From Methylobacterium terricola (lineage in GTDB: Bacteria > Pseudomonadota > Alphaproteobacteria > Rhizobiales > Beijerinckiaceae), in assembly GCF_006151805.1 (NCBI RefSeq), contig NZ_VDDA01000001.1, forward strand, positions 434,001-498,000: a stretch of DNA of 64,000 nt, in the 5' to 3' direction. The stretch's first letter is position 1, and the number at the start of each line of letters is the position of its first letter. The notes under the pieces were generated by a model. The model made no database searches, was not told the DNA's origin, and worked only from the letters and a program-made list of their open reading frames with translations. The position numbers and the translations under genes were made by a program. Positions 33,372 through 42,597 of this stretch are shown piece by piece.

Positions 33372-34385
33372 TCAGGCCCGCTCCGGCACCGGCGGAGCCG
33401 CGTCCAGCTCGGCCGCGGCCTCGGGCTCGACCGGCTCGCCGAAGTGCCGGGCGGTCCAGGCGGTGGCGAGCGGCGTCAGGATCGCGGTGACCACCACGGT
33501 CGCGGCCACCAGCACCGTCGCGGGCGCTGCGGCCTCGGCATAGGCCGGGTTGGCGGCGGCGATGATCGCCGGCACCGCGGCGGCATTGCCGGCGGTCGAG
33601 CAGGCGGCGACGCCGGCCACCCCGGTGCCGCCGGTGAGCCGGTCGGCGAAGAACAGCGGGATGCCGGTCACCACCACCACGGCGACGCCGAGCCCGAGGC
33701 CGAGCAGCCCCGCCTGCCAGATCTTGGTCAGGTCGAGCCCGGTGCCGAGGGCGAAGGCGAAGAACGGGATCATCACCGGCACGGCGCGGCCGAGGAAGGC
33801 GCGCATCTCGCGGTCGAGGTTCCCGAGGATCATGCCGACGACCAGCGGCAGGATGCTGCCGACCATCGTCTGCCAGGGAAACGCCGACAGGCCGGCGACA
33901 CCGAGGGTCAGCATGGTGAGGAAGGGCCCGGATTCGAGGCACATGATCGTATAGGCGCCGACATCCCGCGGCCGGCCGTACTGGCCCATCAGCGCCATGT
34001 AGAGCCCGCCATTGGTGTCGTTCATGGCGGCCACGATCGCCAGCGTCGAGAGCCCGGCGAACACGCCGGCCCCGATCGGCGCCTCGCCGAGCAGCCGGCC
34101 GAAGATCACCCCGAGGATCATCGCGACCCCGACCTTCACGACGAGCAGCGTGCCGCCCTTCTTCACGATGTAGGGCGTGGCGCGGAAATCGATGCTCGCG
34201 CCCATGCAGACGTAGAACACCGCGAGGATCGGCAGCGCCCCGGTGAACAGGGCCCCGGTGAACGAGCCGAACACCTTCGGGGTGGTCGGGAACAGGGTGG
34301 CGATCACCGCGCCGACGAGCAGCGGCACCACCATCATCCCGCCCGGCACGCGCTCGATCGCGCGCTTGATCCGTACCTCGCCCAT
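33372..34385 (-). CDS. 2-keto-3-deoxygluconate permease family transporter
   Basis: A 337-residue KdgT-family symporter with about ten membrane segments. [28 protein letters not shown] and the [17 protein letters not shown] and [16 protein letters not shown] blocks are characteristic. In this operon it probably imports the four-carbon acid sugar used by the downstream kinase. ATG 34385 has a near-perfect AAAGGAGG ribosome site. It is the first gene of the operon. Confidence 0.9.
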   Translation of the reverse strand: MGEVRIKRAIERVPGGMMVVPLLVGAVIATLFPTTPKVFGSFTGALFTGALPILAVFYVCMGASIDFRATPYIVKKGGTLLVVKVGVAMILGVIFGRLLGEAPIGAGVFAGLSTLAIVAAMNDTNGGLYMALMGQYGRPRDVGAYTIMCLESGPFLTMLTLGVAGLSAFPWQTMVGSILPLVVGMILGNLDREMRAFLGRAVPVMIPFFAFALGTGLDLTKIWQAGLLGLGLGVAVVVVTGIPLFFADRLTGGTGVAGVAACSTAGNAAAVPAIIAAANPAYAEAAAPATVLVAATVVVTAILTPLATAWTARHFGEPVEPEAAAELDAAPPVPERA

Positions 34386-34404
34386 GCGTTCCTCCTTTGC
34401 GCGG

Positions 34405-34504
34405 ATCGCGCATGAAGTGCGCGATAGGCTGCTGTTAGCGCCTGATGGGCGCAATAGCGGAGAGGAGTCAACCCGCATGGTGCGTGATATGCGCGAAATG
34501 CGCA
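34405..34504. promoter_or_regulatory. three inverted repeats, candidate DeoR operators
   Basis: ATCGCGCA-TGAAG-TGCGCGAT (34405-34425, perfect 8-base arms), GCGCC-TGATG-GGCGC (34438-34452) and TGCGC-GAAAT-GCGCA (34490-34504) all have five-base spacers. Their centres are about 30 and 52 bases apart, close to whole helical turns, which would suit looping by an oligomeric DeoR-type repressor. They lie 20-120 bases upstream of the kdgT-like start codon. Confidence 0.7.
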
Positions 34505-34602
34505 GAGGGCCAGGGGTGTGCGACGATCGATGCGCAGTGGCGGATGGTGGGCGGAGGTCCGGCCATCGGCCGATCCGCTCAACGAGCCATGCCACCCTCG
34601 GT

Positions 34603-34639
34603 GTCATTCCGGGGCCGCGCAGCGGAGCCCGGAATGACG
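34603..34639. repeat. Family B palindromic repeat
   Basis: GTCATTCCGGGG and CCCGGAATGAC arms flank CCGCGCAGCGGAG. It matches the unit at 23206-23241 in reverse orientation and sits between the TonB receptor gene end and the acid-sugar operon promoter. Confidence 0.82.
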
Positions 34640-34693
34640 CGGAGGATGCGATGACTCGAGGTGACTGGACGTCGCCCGCCGAGGGAACTCACC

Positions 34694-37021
34694 TCAGAAC
34701 GCCAGCTTCATCCCCCCGACGACGCTCCGCGGTGCGCCGGCGAAGATCGAGCCGGTGGTGGTGGCGAGCACGCCCGCGCCGTTCTGCAGCCCGGTCACCG
34801 CGCTGATCGAGTTCGCCAGCGGCTGGGCCGAGGCGATGTAGGTCGTATTGAGCACGTTGCGCACCTCGACGTAGAGGCTGAGGCGCTTGGCGTACGAGCC
34901 GATCAGGTCGGTGTCGTAGTGGATGTTGGCATTGACGATCGTGTAGCCCGGGGCTTTCAGCAGGTTGGCGTTGTCGAGGAAGAAGCCGTCCTGGTAGACC
35001 GCCTCGACGAAGGCGCCGGCGCCTTTGAGCGGGCCGGAGGGCTGGTCGTAGCCGATGCGGGCGAGGAGCTGGTGGGCCGGCACGCCGGGGATCAGCCGCC
35101 CGGCCCGGTCGAACCGCGCGGTGAGGCTGCCGGCGCTCAATTGCTCGACGTAGCGGGTGTAGAACTGGTCGTTGAGGCCGTAGGCCGCGGTGGCGCGCCA
35201 GCCGGGCGAGAACGCCCATTCGGCGCCGGCCTCGATGCCGCGATGCTCCGAGGCCGGGGCGTTGAATGTGTAGCTGAGCAGGCCCGCCCCCGGCGACTGG
35301 GTGACGAGCTCGTTGCGGAAGAACTCGTAGAAGCCGGTGAGGCTCAGGCGTAAGTTCGGCAGGGGCGACCAGTCGGCGCCGAGATCGAAGCCGAGATTGG
35401 TCTGGGTGCGCAGGTCGGTGTTGTTGCCCGGCACGCCGGCGGGCGTGACGAACAGGTTGCTCGCTGCCGGCGTCGCATATCCGGTGGCGACCCGGCCGCG
35501 GAAGGCCCAGGCCTCGTCGGGCCGGTAGACCAGCGCCAGTTCCGGCGCGACGTTGAGGAAGCTGCGGTCGATGTCGGCGAGCGTCGTGCGCGTGCCGGCG
35601 GCGGAATAGCTGTAGGTGAAGGTGCGGCCCTTGAGCCAGGTATTCTCGGCCGAGACGCCGAGCACCCCGGTCCATCGGTCCGACAGCGCGATCTCGCCCT
35701 GGGCCCGGCCGCCGAGATTCGACTGCACCGCCTCCTGGTTGCTGGTGAGCGCGCCGAGGCGCGGCCCGCCATAGGGCGCGCGGTTGTAGAGCGCGATATG
35801 GCTGTCGATGGCGTTGTAGGACAAAGCCGCGTAACCGACCGCCGGCAGGCCGAACACCTCGCCGCGATGGGTGACGTCTGTCAGGACATTGTACGACGGA
35901 TAGCTGCCGCGCGAGGACGTGGTGTAGAACGGCTGGTCGAAGTTGCGCTCGTCGAAGCCGACCTGCGTGCGCCAGGTCGTGTGGGCGTCGATGTCGTGCT
36001 CCCAGCGTCCGGCGATGATCGTGCGCCGGTCGTTGCGGCCGAAGGCGCCCTCGCTCGCCGTCACCGGCACGGTGGCGCCGAAGGCGCCGTTGCGGAACAG
36101 GTTGAAGGTGGTGCAGCCCGCGGCCGCGTTGGCGGCGGTGGCGCAGCCGCGCTGGTAGGGGTTGATCCGGTACTGCGCCAGCGACGAGCGGGCGGCCAAG
36201 TCGACGTCGACGAGGTTGTTGATCACCTTCAGGGTGAAGCGGTTGTCCGGACTGGGGGTATAGCTCGCCAGCAGGTTGACCGTCTGGGTGTTGGCGCTGG
36301 CATGGTCCTGGAAGCCGTTGAGGCGGAAATCGCTGGCGAACAGGCTGATCTCGGTGGGACCGCTCACCCCACCGACGGCAAGGTAATGGTTGAGGTGACC
36401 GAAGCTGCCGGCATCGACGCCGATCTCGTAGCCGTCGATCTCGCGGCCGGTGCGGGTGCGGAACGCCAAGGCTCCACCGGTGGCGTAGTTGCCGAACAGG
36501 GGGGATTGCGGCCCGCGGAAGACGTCGATGCGGGAATAGGCGCGCGGATCGGTCAGGTCGAAGCGCGAGGCGCCGTCGGCTTGCGTGAGCGGGAAGCCGT
36601 CCTCCAGCACCACCATGTTCTTGGTCACGCCGGTCGAGCGGGCGTTGTTGCCGCGGATCGACACCACCACGTCGCGGGGTCCGTTGCCCTGGCGCACGGT
36701 CACGCCGGGGCTGTTGACGAGCACCTGACCAATCGTGGTGGCCGGGCGGTCGGCGATCGTGTCCCGCCGGCCGATCGCCGTCACGATCTCGCCGACCGGG
36801 TGTTCGATCACGCTCGGGGCCGAGCCCGGCGGGGCGGCGACGCCGAAGGCGGGGCCGGGCGGGCTCGCGCCGGCGACGGAGATCTCGTCGAGGGCGATGG
36901 TGTCCGGGGAGCCGGTGCCTTGGGCGAGGGCAGGACCTTGGGCGAGGGCAGGGCCTTGGGCGAGGGTCAGCAGGAGGGCGAGCGCGCGGGGTCGCACGCC
37001 GGAACCGGGGAGGCGCGGCAT
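34694..37021 (-). CDS. TonB-dependent outer-membrane receptor
   Basis: The 775-residue receptor has a signal peptide (to about residue 28), a TonB-box-like TIALDEISV segment, a plug domain (about 85-200, GQVLVNSPGVTVRQGNGPRDVVVSIRG onward, RIDVFRGPQSPLFGN), and a 22-strand barrel ending in a C-terminal phenylalanine (GGMKLAF). It imports a metal chelate or similar ligand across the outer membrane. It follows PepSY and DUF2946 genes in the same direction, a combination linked to iron or copper uptake. The signal-peptide region contains three tandem copies of an 18-base unit. Ligand is unknown. Confidence 0.92.
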   Translation of the reverse strand: MPRLPGSGVRPRALALLLTLAQGPALAQGPALAQGTGSPDTIALDEISVAGASPPGPAFGVAAPPGSAPSVIEHPVGEIVTAIGRRDTIADRPATTIGQVLVNSPGVTVRQGNGPRDVVVSIRGNNARSTGVTKNMVVLEDGFPLTQADGASRFDLTDPRAYSRIDVFRGPQSPLFGNYATGGALAFRTRTGREIDGYEIGVDAGSFGHLNHYLAVGGVSGPTEISLFASDFRLNGFQDHASANTQTVNLLASYTPSPDNRFTLKVINNLVDVDLAARSSLAQYRINPYQRGCATAANAAAGCTTFNLFRNGAFGATVPVTASEGAFGRNDRRTIIAGRWEHDIDAHTTWRTQVGFDERNFDQPFYTTSSRGSYPSYNVLTDVTHRGEVFGLPAVGYAALSYNAIDSHIALYNRAPYGGPRLGALTSNQEAVQSNLGGRAQGEIALSDRWTGVLGVSAENTWLKGRTFTYSYSAAGTRTTLADIDRSFLNVAPELALVYRPDEAWAFRGRVATGYATPAASNLFVTPAGVPGNNTDLRTQTNLGFDLGADWSPLPNLRLSLTGFYEFFRNELVTQSPGAGLLSYTFNAPASEHRGIEAGAEWAFSPGWRATAAYGLNDQFYTRYVEQLSAGSLTARFDRAGRLIPGVPAHQLLARIGYDQPSGPLKGAGAFVEAVYQDGFFLDNANLLKAPGYTIVNANIHYDTDLIGSYAKRLSLYVEVRNVLNTTYIASAQPLANSISAVTGLQNGAGVLATTTGSIFAGAPRSVVGGMKLAF
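36918..36971 (-). repeat. three 18-base tandem repeats in the receptor signal peptide
   Basis: CCTTGGGCGAGGGCAGGA is repeated at 36918, 36936 and 36954 with small changes. In the protein this gives L-A-Q-G-P-A repeated, multiplying the Ala-Leu-Ala-Gln signal-peptidase site. Copy number could vary by slippage without shifting the frame. Confidence 0.85.
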
Positions 37022-37082
37022 CGGGGAAGTCTCGTCGAGAACAGGACGGAGAGCGGCCGTCGGCCGCCCGCAAAGGGTGGCG

Positions 37083-38453
37083 TCAGGCCGTCGCCGGCCG
37101 CCGGAGGCCGCGCCGCAGGCCGAGGAGGGCCGCGTCGGTCGCGATCATCGCCAGGATCGCCAGCCCGGTCAGCGGGAAGGCGACGCCCATGGCGAGGACC
37201 AGGCCGGTGACCCCGGCAACCGCCCGACGGTCGTCCGGCCAGGCCGGCACGCCGAGGCGGCCCTTCGGCCGGCGCTTCCACCACATCACCGCGGCGGAGA
37301 CCGCGAGCAGGATCGTGGCAAGGCAGAAGGCCAGCATCAGGAGCTGGTTGGGCCGACCCAGATACTCTCCCTTGTGCAGCCCGATCCCGTACTGGATCCC
37401 GCGCCCGACGAGGCCGATCTCGCCGAACGAGACGTTGACCAGCGGCCGGCCGGTATATTGGTCGAGGGAGATCATCCGCTGGCGGGTGACGTCGCGCGGA
37501 TAGGCGGCGGCGGCGTAGACGCCGGTCGGCCCCTCCGGCAGCGCCAGCTCGTAGCCCGGCGGCATGCCGAGCCTGGTCAGGATCTCGGCCGCCCGGTCGA
37601 TGCCGATCGGCACGCCGTCCTGACCCTGCGAGCGCGGCACCGGCGCGGTCTCGAGAGCCCACCCGGTGGTGTCGAGCACCTCGCCCATCGGCACCGCCGA
37701 GGCCGGCACGCCGGCCCAGAGCGCGTTCGGCAAGCCGAGGCCGGCGCGGTTCGAGACCGCCCGGAGCTGATCGCCCCAGACGATCGACCACGGCAACCCG
37801 GTGGCGGCGAGGAAGAACAGGCCGGCCCCGGCGACGAAGCCGGTGACGGCGTGCAGGTCGCGCCACCACACCCGCTTGCCCGGATTGCCCCGCACCGAGA
37901 CCACGCCGCCCGTCTGGCGCCGCGGCCACCACAGGTAGATCCCGCTGAGCACCAGGATCAGGGTGAAGCCGGCCACGACCTCGATCAGCCCGTTCGCCAC
38001 CGGACCGAAGAACGACAGGCTGTGCAGCCGGCGCACCACCCGCATCGCTTCCGCGTCGCGTCCGACGCGGTCGAGAACGGCGCCGTCATAGGGGTCGAGA
38101 TAGACCAGGGTCTTCCCCGACGGGCCCGCCATGGTGACGATGGCGCTGCGGTCGGGCGCCTCGGGGCTGGCATAGGTGGTCGGCCGGGCCTCGGGCACTG
38201 CGTCGGCGGCGATGAAGACCAGCCGCTCCGGCGACAGGGGCGGCGTCGCCGGCACCGCCACGACGGTGCGGGACGCGAACAGCGTCCGGTCGATCTCGTC
38301 CTTGAACAGGTAGAGCGAGCCGGTGACGGAGAGCAGGATCAGGAACGGCAGGCAGAGCAGGCCGGCATAGAAATGCCAGCGCCACACCGCGCGATAGAGG
38401 GCGTCGCGCAAGCGCGCGGCCCCCTCGGCGGGGGCGTGAGACGGGACGGGCAT
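37083..38453 (-). CDS. PepSY domain-containing membrane protein
   Basis: A 456-residue PepSY-TM protein. Four or more membrane segments include WRWHFYAGLLCLPFLILLSVTGSLYLF near the N terminus with the conserved histidine, LHSLSFFGPVANGLIEVVAGFTLILVLSGIYLWWPR, LHAVTGFVAGAGLFFLAATGLPW, and a C-terminal pair around LGRPNQLLMLAFCLATILLAVSAAVMWWKRRPKGR. Such proteins reduce or process metal-siderophore complexes next to TonB receptors. It lies between DUF2946 and receptor genes (gaps of 45 and 61 bases). Confidence 0.9.
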   Translation of the reverse strand: MPVPSHAPAEGAARLRDALYRAVWRWHFYAGLLCLPFLILLSVTGSLYLFKDEIDRTLFASRTVVAVPATPPLSPERLVFIAADAVPEARPTTYASPEAPDRSAIVTMAGPSGKTLVYLDPYDGAVLDRVGRDAEAMRVVRRLHSLSFFGPVANGLIEVVAGFTLILVLSGIYLWWPRRQTGGVVSVRGNPGKRVWWRDLHAVTGFVAGAGLFFLAATGLPWSIVWGDQLRAVSNRAGLGLPNALWAGVPASAVPMGEVLDTTGWALETAPVPRSQGQDGVPIGIDRAAEILTRLGMPPGYELALPEGPTGVYAAAAYPRDVTRQRMISLDQYTGRPLVNVSFGEIGLVGRGIQYGIGLHKGEYLGRPNQLLMLAFCLATILLAVSAAVMWWKRRPKGRLGVPAWPDDRRAVAGVTGLVLAMGVAFPLTGLAILAMIATDAALLGLRRGLRRPATA

Positions 38454-38498
38454 GAGACGGGATCCGGGAGGCGGCTGATCGATGGCGACGAGGATCGA

Positions 38499-38864
38499 TC
38501 AGGCCTGCGGCGGACCCCGTGGGCTGGTATTGGTATCGGGCGGAGCCCGCGCCGGGCTCTCGTCGGCGGCGGGCGGGAAGCGGTCGGCCGGGCTCGGGCC
38601 GTCCCAGGCGAGCCGGGTGAAGGCGAGGAGCACCGGGGCCACGAAGGGCAGGTGGTGGGCCGCGACGCAGCAGGGCAGGGCGCAATGTGCCCCATTCCCT
38701 GCCGGATCGCCCGCCTGGTCGGAGTGGCAGATCACCGGGCCGGCGGCGGCCTGGGCGGGCAACGGGGCCAGGGCGCCGAGCAGGAGCTGCAGGCACAGCG
38801 CGTAGAGCGCGACCACCGCGATGGTCGCGCGACCGATCGACCATGTCGGCGGGCTGGCGCGCAT
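38499..38864 (-). CDS. DUF2946 family membrane-associated protein
   Basis: The 121-residue protein has one N-terminal hydrophobic segment (IAVVALYALCLQLLLGALAPLPAQA) and a periplasmic cysteine/histidine-rich region VICHSDQ ... GAHCALPCCVAAHHLPF, as in DUF2946, small proteins near metal (often copper) transport genes. The C-terminal third is proline-rich and disordered. ATG 38864 was chosen; upstream extension is non-conserved. It heads the operon with the PepSY and receptor genes and may bind a metal ion in the periplasm. Confidence 0.8.
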   Translation of the reverse strand: MRASPPTWSIGRATIAVVALYALCLQLLLGALAPLPAQAAAGPVICHSDQAGDPAGNGAHCALPCCVAAHHLPFVAPVLLAFTRLAWDGPSPADRFPPAADESPARAPPDTNTSPRGPPQA

Positions 38865-39433
38865 GGCCTTGGGTAGGCCGGCCGGCCCGGAGCCGTCAAC
38901 GGCAGAAGCAGGGGTTTGCGGCGGATTCCCGGCGGCCGTGTCGTGATGGCGGATCTCTGCCTCGGGAGGCAGTATGCCGGGGGCCGTCGCCTTCGACACT
39001 CCGCGGGTCGTCCGGCCTGTGCGCGATGCGGCCGCGATGTCGCCGGCGCCGGCCGAGCGGCTGCCGAGGCGATCCGGAGCGATCTCGCCACCCGGTTCGA
39101 TATCGAAGACCTCGCATCCGACACCGAGACAGTCACGATCGCGACGCCGTCGGAGTCGCGTGAGCCGCCCCAGGGCTTCTCATCCTGCTCCGGTCGAATG
39201 CCCGGCCGGCGGCGCTCCGTGATGTTAGCTCATTGGCGGTTCTCCGCCGCTTGTCCGCATGCTCTGTACATGTATTGCAGGCTCGTGGAAGGCCGCGTAA
39301 AGATCCTGTTTACTTGCCGTGACGCCTTCGCTGCCGCAGTGCCGATCGACTGTTAATGCATTTTTAACCATAATGGAGTAAATATTTCTATATCAGAAAT
39401 CACCCGACTCGTGGAATTGGTAGGCCATCCGTC
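38865..39433. other. 569-base spacer without a supported gene
   Basis: This divergent spacer separates the DUF2946 gene from the coiled-coil protein gene. Frames on both strands are open in places but have no recognisable domain, ribosome site or consistent codon use. The last 90 bases (from about 39340) are AT-rich (TTTTTAACC, AATATTTCTATATC) and probably hold the promoter of the gene at 39434. No clear Fur-box or other operator was identified by eye. Confidence 0.5.
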
Positions 39434-40078
39434 ATGGGACTCGATGTCTTCGACAACATTCGGGCGCGCCGACCGGGCGACGACAGCGATTGGTTCGAGC
39501 AGAGTTTCATCGCGAATCTCGGGGACGTGATTCGCTCGGTCGGCGTGCTGACCGCCCGCGAGGGGCTGCCGCCGGTCGATGGAACATCCCCGGCCCGGGA
39601 CTGGGACGCATTGATCGCCCAGGTCCGGAGCGTCGCCCAGGACACCCGGCAGGGGGGAGGGCAGGGCAGGCGGCCAGCGTCGCAGCAGGATACCGGGCAA
39701 GCCTTGCAGCCGAGGTCGGGCGAGATCGAGATGGGCCTGCGCCAGCGCGAGATGCAGGCTCAGAACCTGCTGCGCAGCGCGCATCGACGGCTCGACGAGG
39801 CCGCCGCGCGCATGACCGAGGCCGACGAGAAGGTGCGGGCGGCCGAGGATCGCGCGCGGGCCGCAGAGGCGCGGGCGGCGGCGATGATCGAGGCGGCGGA
39901 GCGGCGCGCGGCCCAGGCCGAGGAAGCCGCGCGCAGCGCCCTCGACTGGCTTCAGCGCCTGCGGCAGGCCGCCCCGGCGCCCTTCGCCGCTCAGCCGGCA
40001 CCCTTCCCCGCCCAGCCGGCGCGCGGGCCCGCCGAGCCGCAGGGAGTGGCGTCGCGTCTGTTCCGGCGCGTCGCCTGA
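39434..40078 (+). CDS. coiled-coil protein of unknown function
   Basis: The 214-residue product has a globular N-terminal region (MGLDVFDNIRARRPGDDSDW to about residue 70), a glycine/glutamine-rich linker, an alanine/arginine/glutamate-rich helix predicted as coiled coil (about 95-170, with repeats such as AAEDRARAAEARAAAM), and a proline/alanine tail ending RLFRRVA. There is no signal peptide or membrane segment. I recognise no family. It stands alone with an AT-rich promoter region, suggesting independent control. Confidence 0.75.
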   Translation: MGLDVFDNIRARRPGDDSDWFEQSFIANLGDVIRSVGVLTAREGLPPVDGTSPARDWDALIAQVRSVAQDTRQGGGQGRRPASQQDTGQALQPRSGEIEMGLRQREMQAQNLLRSAHRRLDEAAARMTEADEKVRAAEDRARAAEARAAAMIEAAERRAAQAEEAARSALDWLQRLRQAAPAPFAAQPAPFPAQPARGPAEPQGVASRLFRRVA

Positions 40079-40102
40079 CCGGGCGGCCGGAACCCGGCGC
40101 CG

Positions 40103-41050
40103 TCAGTACCCGCGCGCCCGGTCCACCGCCGCCGGGATCCGGCCCGAGGCGCGATAGGCCCGCACGTTGCCGGCGACGACCGCGGCGCTGCTCGCCGGGG
40201 TGGTCGGGCCGGAGATGTGCGGCAGCACCGTCACGCCGGGATGGCGCCAGAGGGCCGACTCCGCCGGCAGCGGCTCGACCTCGAACACGTCCAGCACCGC
40301 GTGCGACAGCTGCCCCGCATCGAGGGCGGCCAGCAGCGCGTCGGCGACGACGATCGGCCCGCGGCCGAAATTGATCAGGCCGGCCCCCGGCTTCATCGCG
40401 GCGAGCTGCCCGGCATCGAGGAGGCCGCGGGTCTCGGGGGTGAGCGGCAGCAGGCAGACGACGATGTCGCTGACGCCCAAAAGTCCGGCAAGACCCTCGG
40501 GCCCGGAGAAGCCCGTCACGCCCGGCGCCACGGCCTTCTCCGAGCGGCTCCAGGCCGCGATCCGGAAGCCGGCCTGCGCCAGGCGGTCGGCCGCCGCGCT
40601 TCCCAGTGCCCCGAGGCCGAGCAGCCCCACCGTCGTCGTGCCCGGGGGGCGATAGGGAAGCTGGCGCCAGGTTGCCGTCTCCTGCTGGCGGCGATAGGCC
40701 GGCATGTCGCGCTGGAGATAATACGTCCAGGCCAGCACCGCCTCGGCCATGGTGCGGGCGAGCTCGGGGTCGATCAAGCGGACGATCGGCGCGGATCCAG
40801 GCCCGAGATCGCGCACCAGCCGCTCGACCCCGGCCCACAGGCTCTGGATCCAGGCGAGGTTCGGCAGCTGCGCGACCTCGGCCGGGTCGGGATTGGCGAC
40901 GATCGCGATCCCGACGCCGCTTCGCTCCGCCTCGCTCAAGGTCCGGAACGGCCGGACGGTCTCCTCCGGCATGGCATGGGCGAGGGCTGCCAGGAACTCG
41001 GCCTCCTCGTCGGCGTCGAGGTTGCCCAGGAAGGCGATCGGCTCGGACAT
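40103..41050 (-). CDS. ghrA: glyoxylate/hydroxypyruvate reductase A-like
   Basis: A 315-residue D-2-hydroxyacid dehydrogenase of the GhrA type, which reduces glyoxylate and hydroxypyruvate with NADPH. The Rossmann motif GLLGLGALGSAAADRL (about 142-157) is followed by WSRSEK, and catalytic Arg, Glu and His occur in NFGRGPIVV, VFEVEPLP and LPHISGPT. In methylotroph relatives such reductases belong to C2 metabolism, though this paralogue may be general. It is followed on the coding side by nothing in operon; a family D repeat lies upstream. Confidence 0.87.
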   Translation of the reverse strand: MSEPIAFLGNLDADEEAEFLAALAHAMPEETVRPFRTLSEAERSGVGIAIVANPDPAEVAQLPNLAWIQSLWAGVERLVRDLGPGSAPIVRLIDPELARTMAEAVLAWTYYLQRDMPAYRRQQETATWRQLPYRPPGTTTVGLLGLGALGSAAADRLAQAGFRIAAWSRSEKAVAPGVTGFSGPEGLAGLLGVSDIVVCLLPLTPETRGLLDAGQLAAMKPGAGLINFGRGPIVVADALLAALDAGQLSHAVLDVFEVEPLPAESALWRHPGVTVLPHISGPTTPASSAAVVAGNVRAYRASGRIPAAVDRARGY

Positions 41051-41065
41051 CGGGGTCTCGCTTCA

Positions 41066-41193
41066 GAGCATCCTCCGACGAAGCGGATGCCGGTTCGTCG
41101 AAGAAAATGCGACAAATCAAGGATTCGGATCAGGGACCTGGATCAGGGGCCTTGGAGCATCGCCCGACCGCAGCGCGATCGGGCGCTGCGCTA
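41066..41193 (+). repeat. Family D interspersed repeat, copy 2
   Basis: The unit reads TCCGACGAAGCGGATGCCGG then TTCGTCGAAGAAAATGCGAC, then CTTGGAGCATCGCCCGACCG and CAGCGCGATCGGGCGCTGCG. The blocks match 27128-27235 in reverse orientation. It fills the gap between the GhrA and aminotransferase genes. Confidence 0.7.
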
Positions 41194-42399
41194 GCGGCCG
41201 AGGACGGGGGTGAGGCGCGCCACCGCCTCCCGGGCGAGGTCCGGGCTGATGGCGAAGCACAGCCGGATGAAGCCCTCGCCCTCCGGCCCGAAGGCGGTGC
41301 CGGGCGCGACGCCGACTTTCGCCTCGTCGAGGAGCCGGAAGGCGATCTCGAGGCTGGTCTCGTCCGGGCGGGGCGTTCCGGGGCCCGCAACCCGGGCCAT
41401 CAGGTAGAACGCCCCCTCCGGCACCGACACGGTGACGCCGGGCAGGCGAGACAGCCCCGCGACCAGGATCTCGCGGCTCTCGGCGCAGCGCGCCACCATC
41501 TGGCGGATGAAGCCGTCGCCTTCCTCCAGCGCCGTGATGGCGGCGTGCTGGATGAAGGTCGGGATCGAGGTGGTGTTGTACTGGCCGAGCTTGGCGAAGG
41601 TGGGGGCCAGGCCGCGCGGGGCGATCAGCCAGCCGGCGCGCCAGCCGGTCATCGCCCAGTTCTTCGAGAAGGTGTTGGTGACGATCAGCCGGTCGTCCTC
41701 GGTGCAGATCTGCTGGAAGGACGGCGCGATGGCGTTGCCGTAGGTGAAGTGGGCGTAGACCTCGTCCGACAGGATCCACAGCCCCCGCGCCCGGGCGAGG
41801 TCGCGCAGCGCCGTCATCTCGTCGAGCGGCATGGTCCAGCCGGTCGGGTTCGACGGCGAATTCACCACGATCACCCGGGTGCGCGGGCTGATCGCCGCCG
41901 CGATGTCGGCGAGCGGCAGGGCGAAGCGCCCATCCGCTTGCACCCGGTAGGGCACCGTCACCGGCACGCCGCCGGTGATCCGCACGGCCTCCGCCAGGTT
42001 CGGCCAGGCCGGGGAAGGGATGATGATCTCGTCGCCTGGCTCCAGCAGGGCCTGCGCCGCCTGCATGATGGCGTTCATGCCGCCAGCCGTGACGGCGAAG
42101 CGCTCCGGCGGGATTTCCACGCCCCAGTGCCGGGCGTGGTAGGCGCTCAACGCCTCGCGCAGCCGCGGCACGCCCAGCGACGTGGCGTAACGGGTATGGC
42201 CCGCCAGCATCGCCCGGTGCGCCGCCTCGACGATGAAGGGCGGCGTCGGCAGGTCGCCCTCGCCGATCCACAGCTTGACCACCTCGGGGTCGTCCCGGCC
42301 GCGATCGGCGACGAGGCCGATCTGGCTCGTGCCGATGCCCTGCATCCGCGGCGAGAGTCCGGCGGCGAGGTCCGGTGTGGCGGTCTCCGCGTGGGTCAT
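41191..42399 (-). CDS. pyridoxal-phosphate-dependent class I/II aminotransferase
   Basis: The 402-residue enzyme has the fold-type I aminotransferase signatures: GGMNAIMQAAQALLEPGDEIIIPSPAWPN, NSPSNPTGW (substrate Asn), SDEVYAHFTY (PLP aspartate/tyrosine), the Schiff-base lysine in NTFSKNWAMTGWRAGW, and the C-terminal arginine in GFIRLCFAIS. It is closest to aspartate/aromatic-type or ArAT-like enzymes. Gene context (GhrA downstream, unrelated hydrolase upstream) does not fix the substrate. Confidence 0.9.
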   Translation of the reverse strand: MTHAETATPDLAAGLSPRMQGIGTSQIGLVADRGRDDPEVVKLWIGEGDLPTPPFIVEAAHRAMLAGHTRYATSLGVPRLREALSAYHARHWGVEIPPERFAVTAGGMNAIMQAAQALLEPGDEIIIPSPAWPNLAEAVRITGGVPVTVPYRVQADGRFALPLADIAAAISPRTRVIVVNSPSNPTGWTMPLDEMTALRDLARARGLWILSDEVYAHFTYGNAIAPSFQQICTEDDRLIVTNTFSKNWAMTGWRAGWLIAPRGLAPTFAKLGQYNTTSIPTFIQHAAITALEEGDGFIRQMVARCAESREILVAGLSRLPGVTVSVPEGAFYLMARVAGPGTPRPDETSLEIAFRLLDEAKVGVAPGTAFGPEGEGFIRLCFAISPDLAREAVARLTPVLGR

Positions 42400-42597
42400 C
42401 GGTGGCTCGTGCCCTCGTGTGATGCCCGGCCAGGGGCAAGCGTGTCGGCAAGCGTGTCGTTGGGTTCCTCCATAGCACCGGCCGTGCCGTGCGCGAGCCG
42501 CAACCCGCGCATACGTCGCGGCGAAGCCTCGCCGCTGGATCCGGGCCGGTCGGCCGCTACAACGGGTTCAAGAACGAACAAACGGAGGAAACAGCAC

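Noticed and set aside
38916..39356. 146-codon plus-strand frame in the 38.9-39.4 kb gap
   Set aside because: No recognisable domain, no ribosome site, arginine-rich shadow-like composition in the first half.
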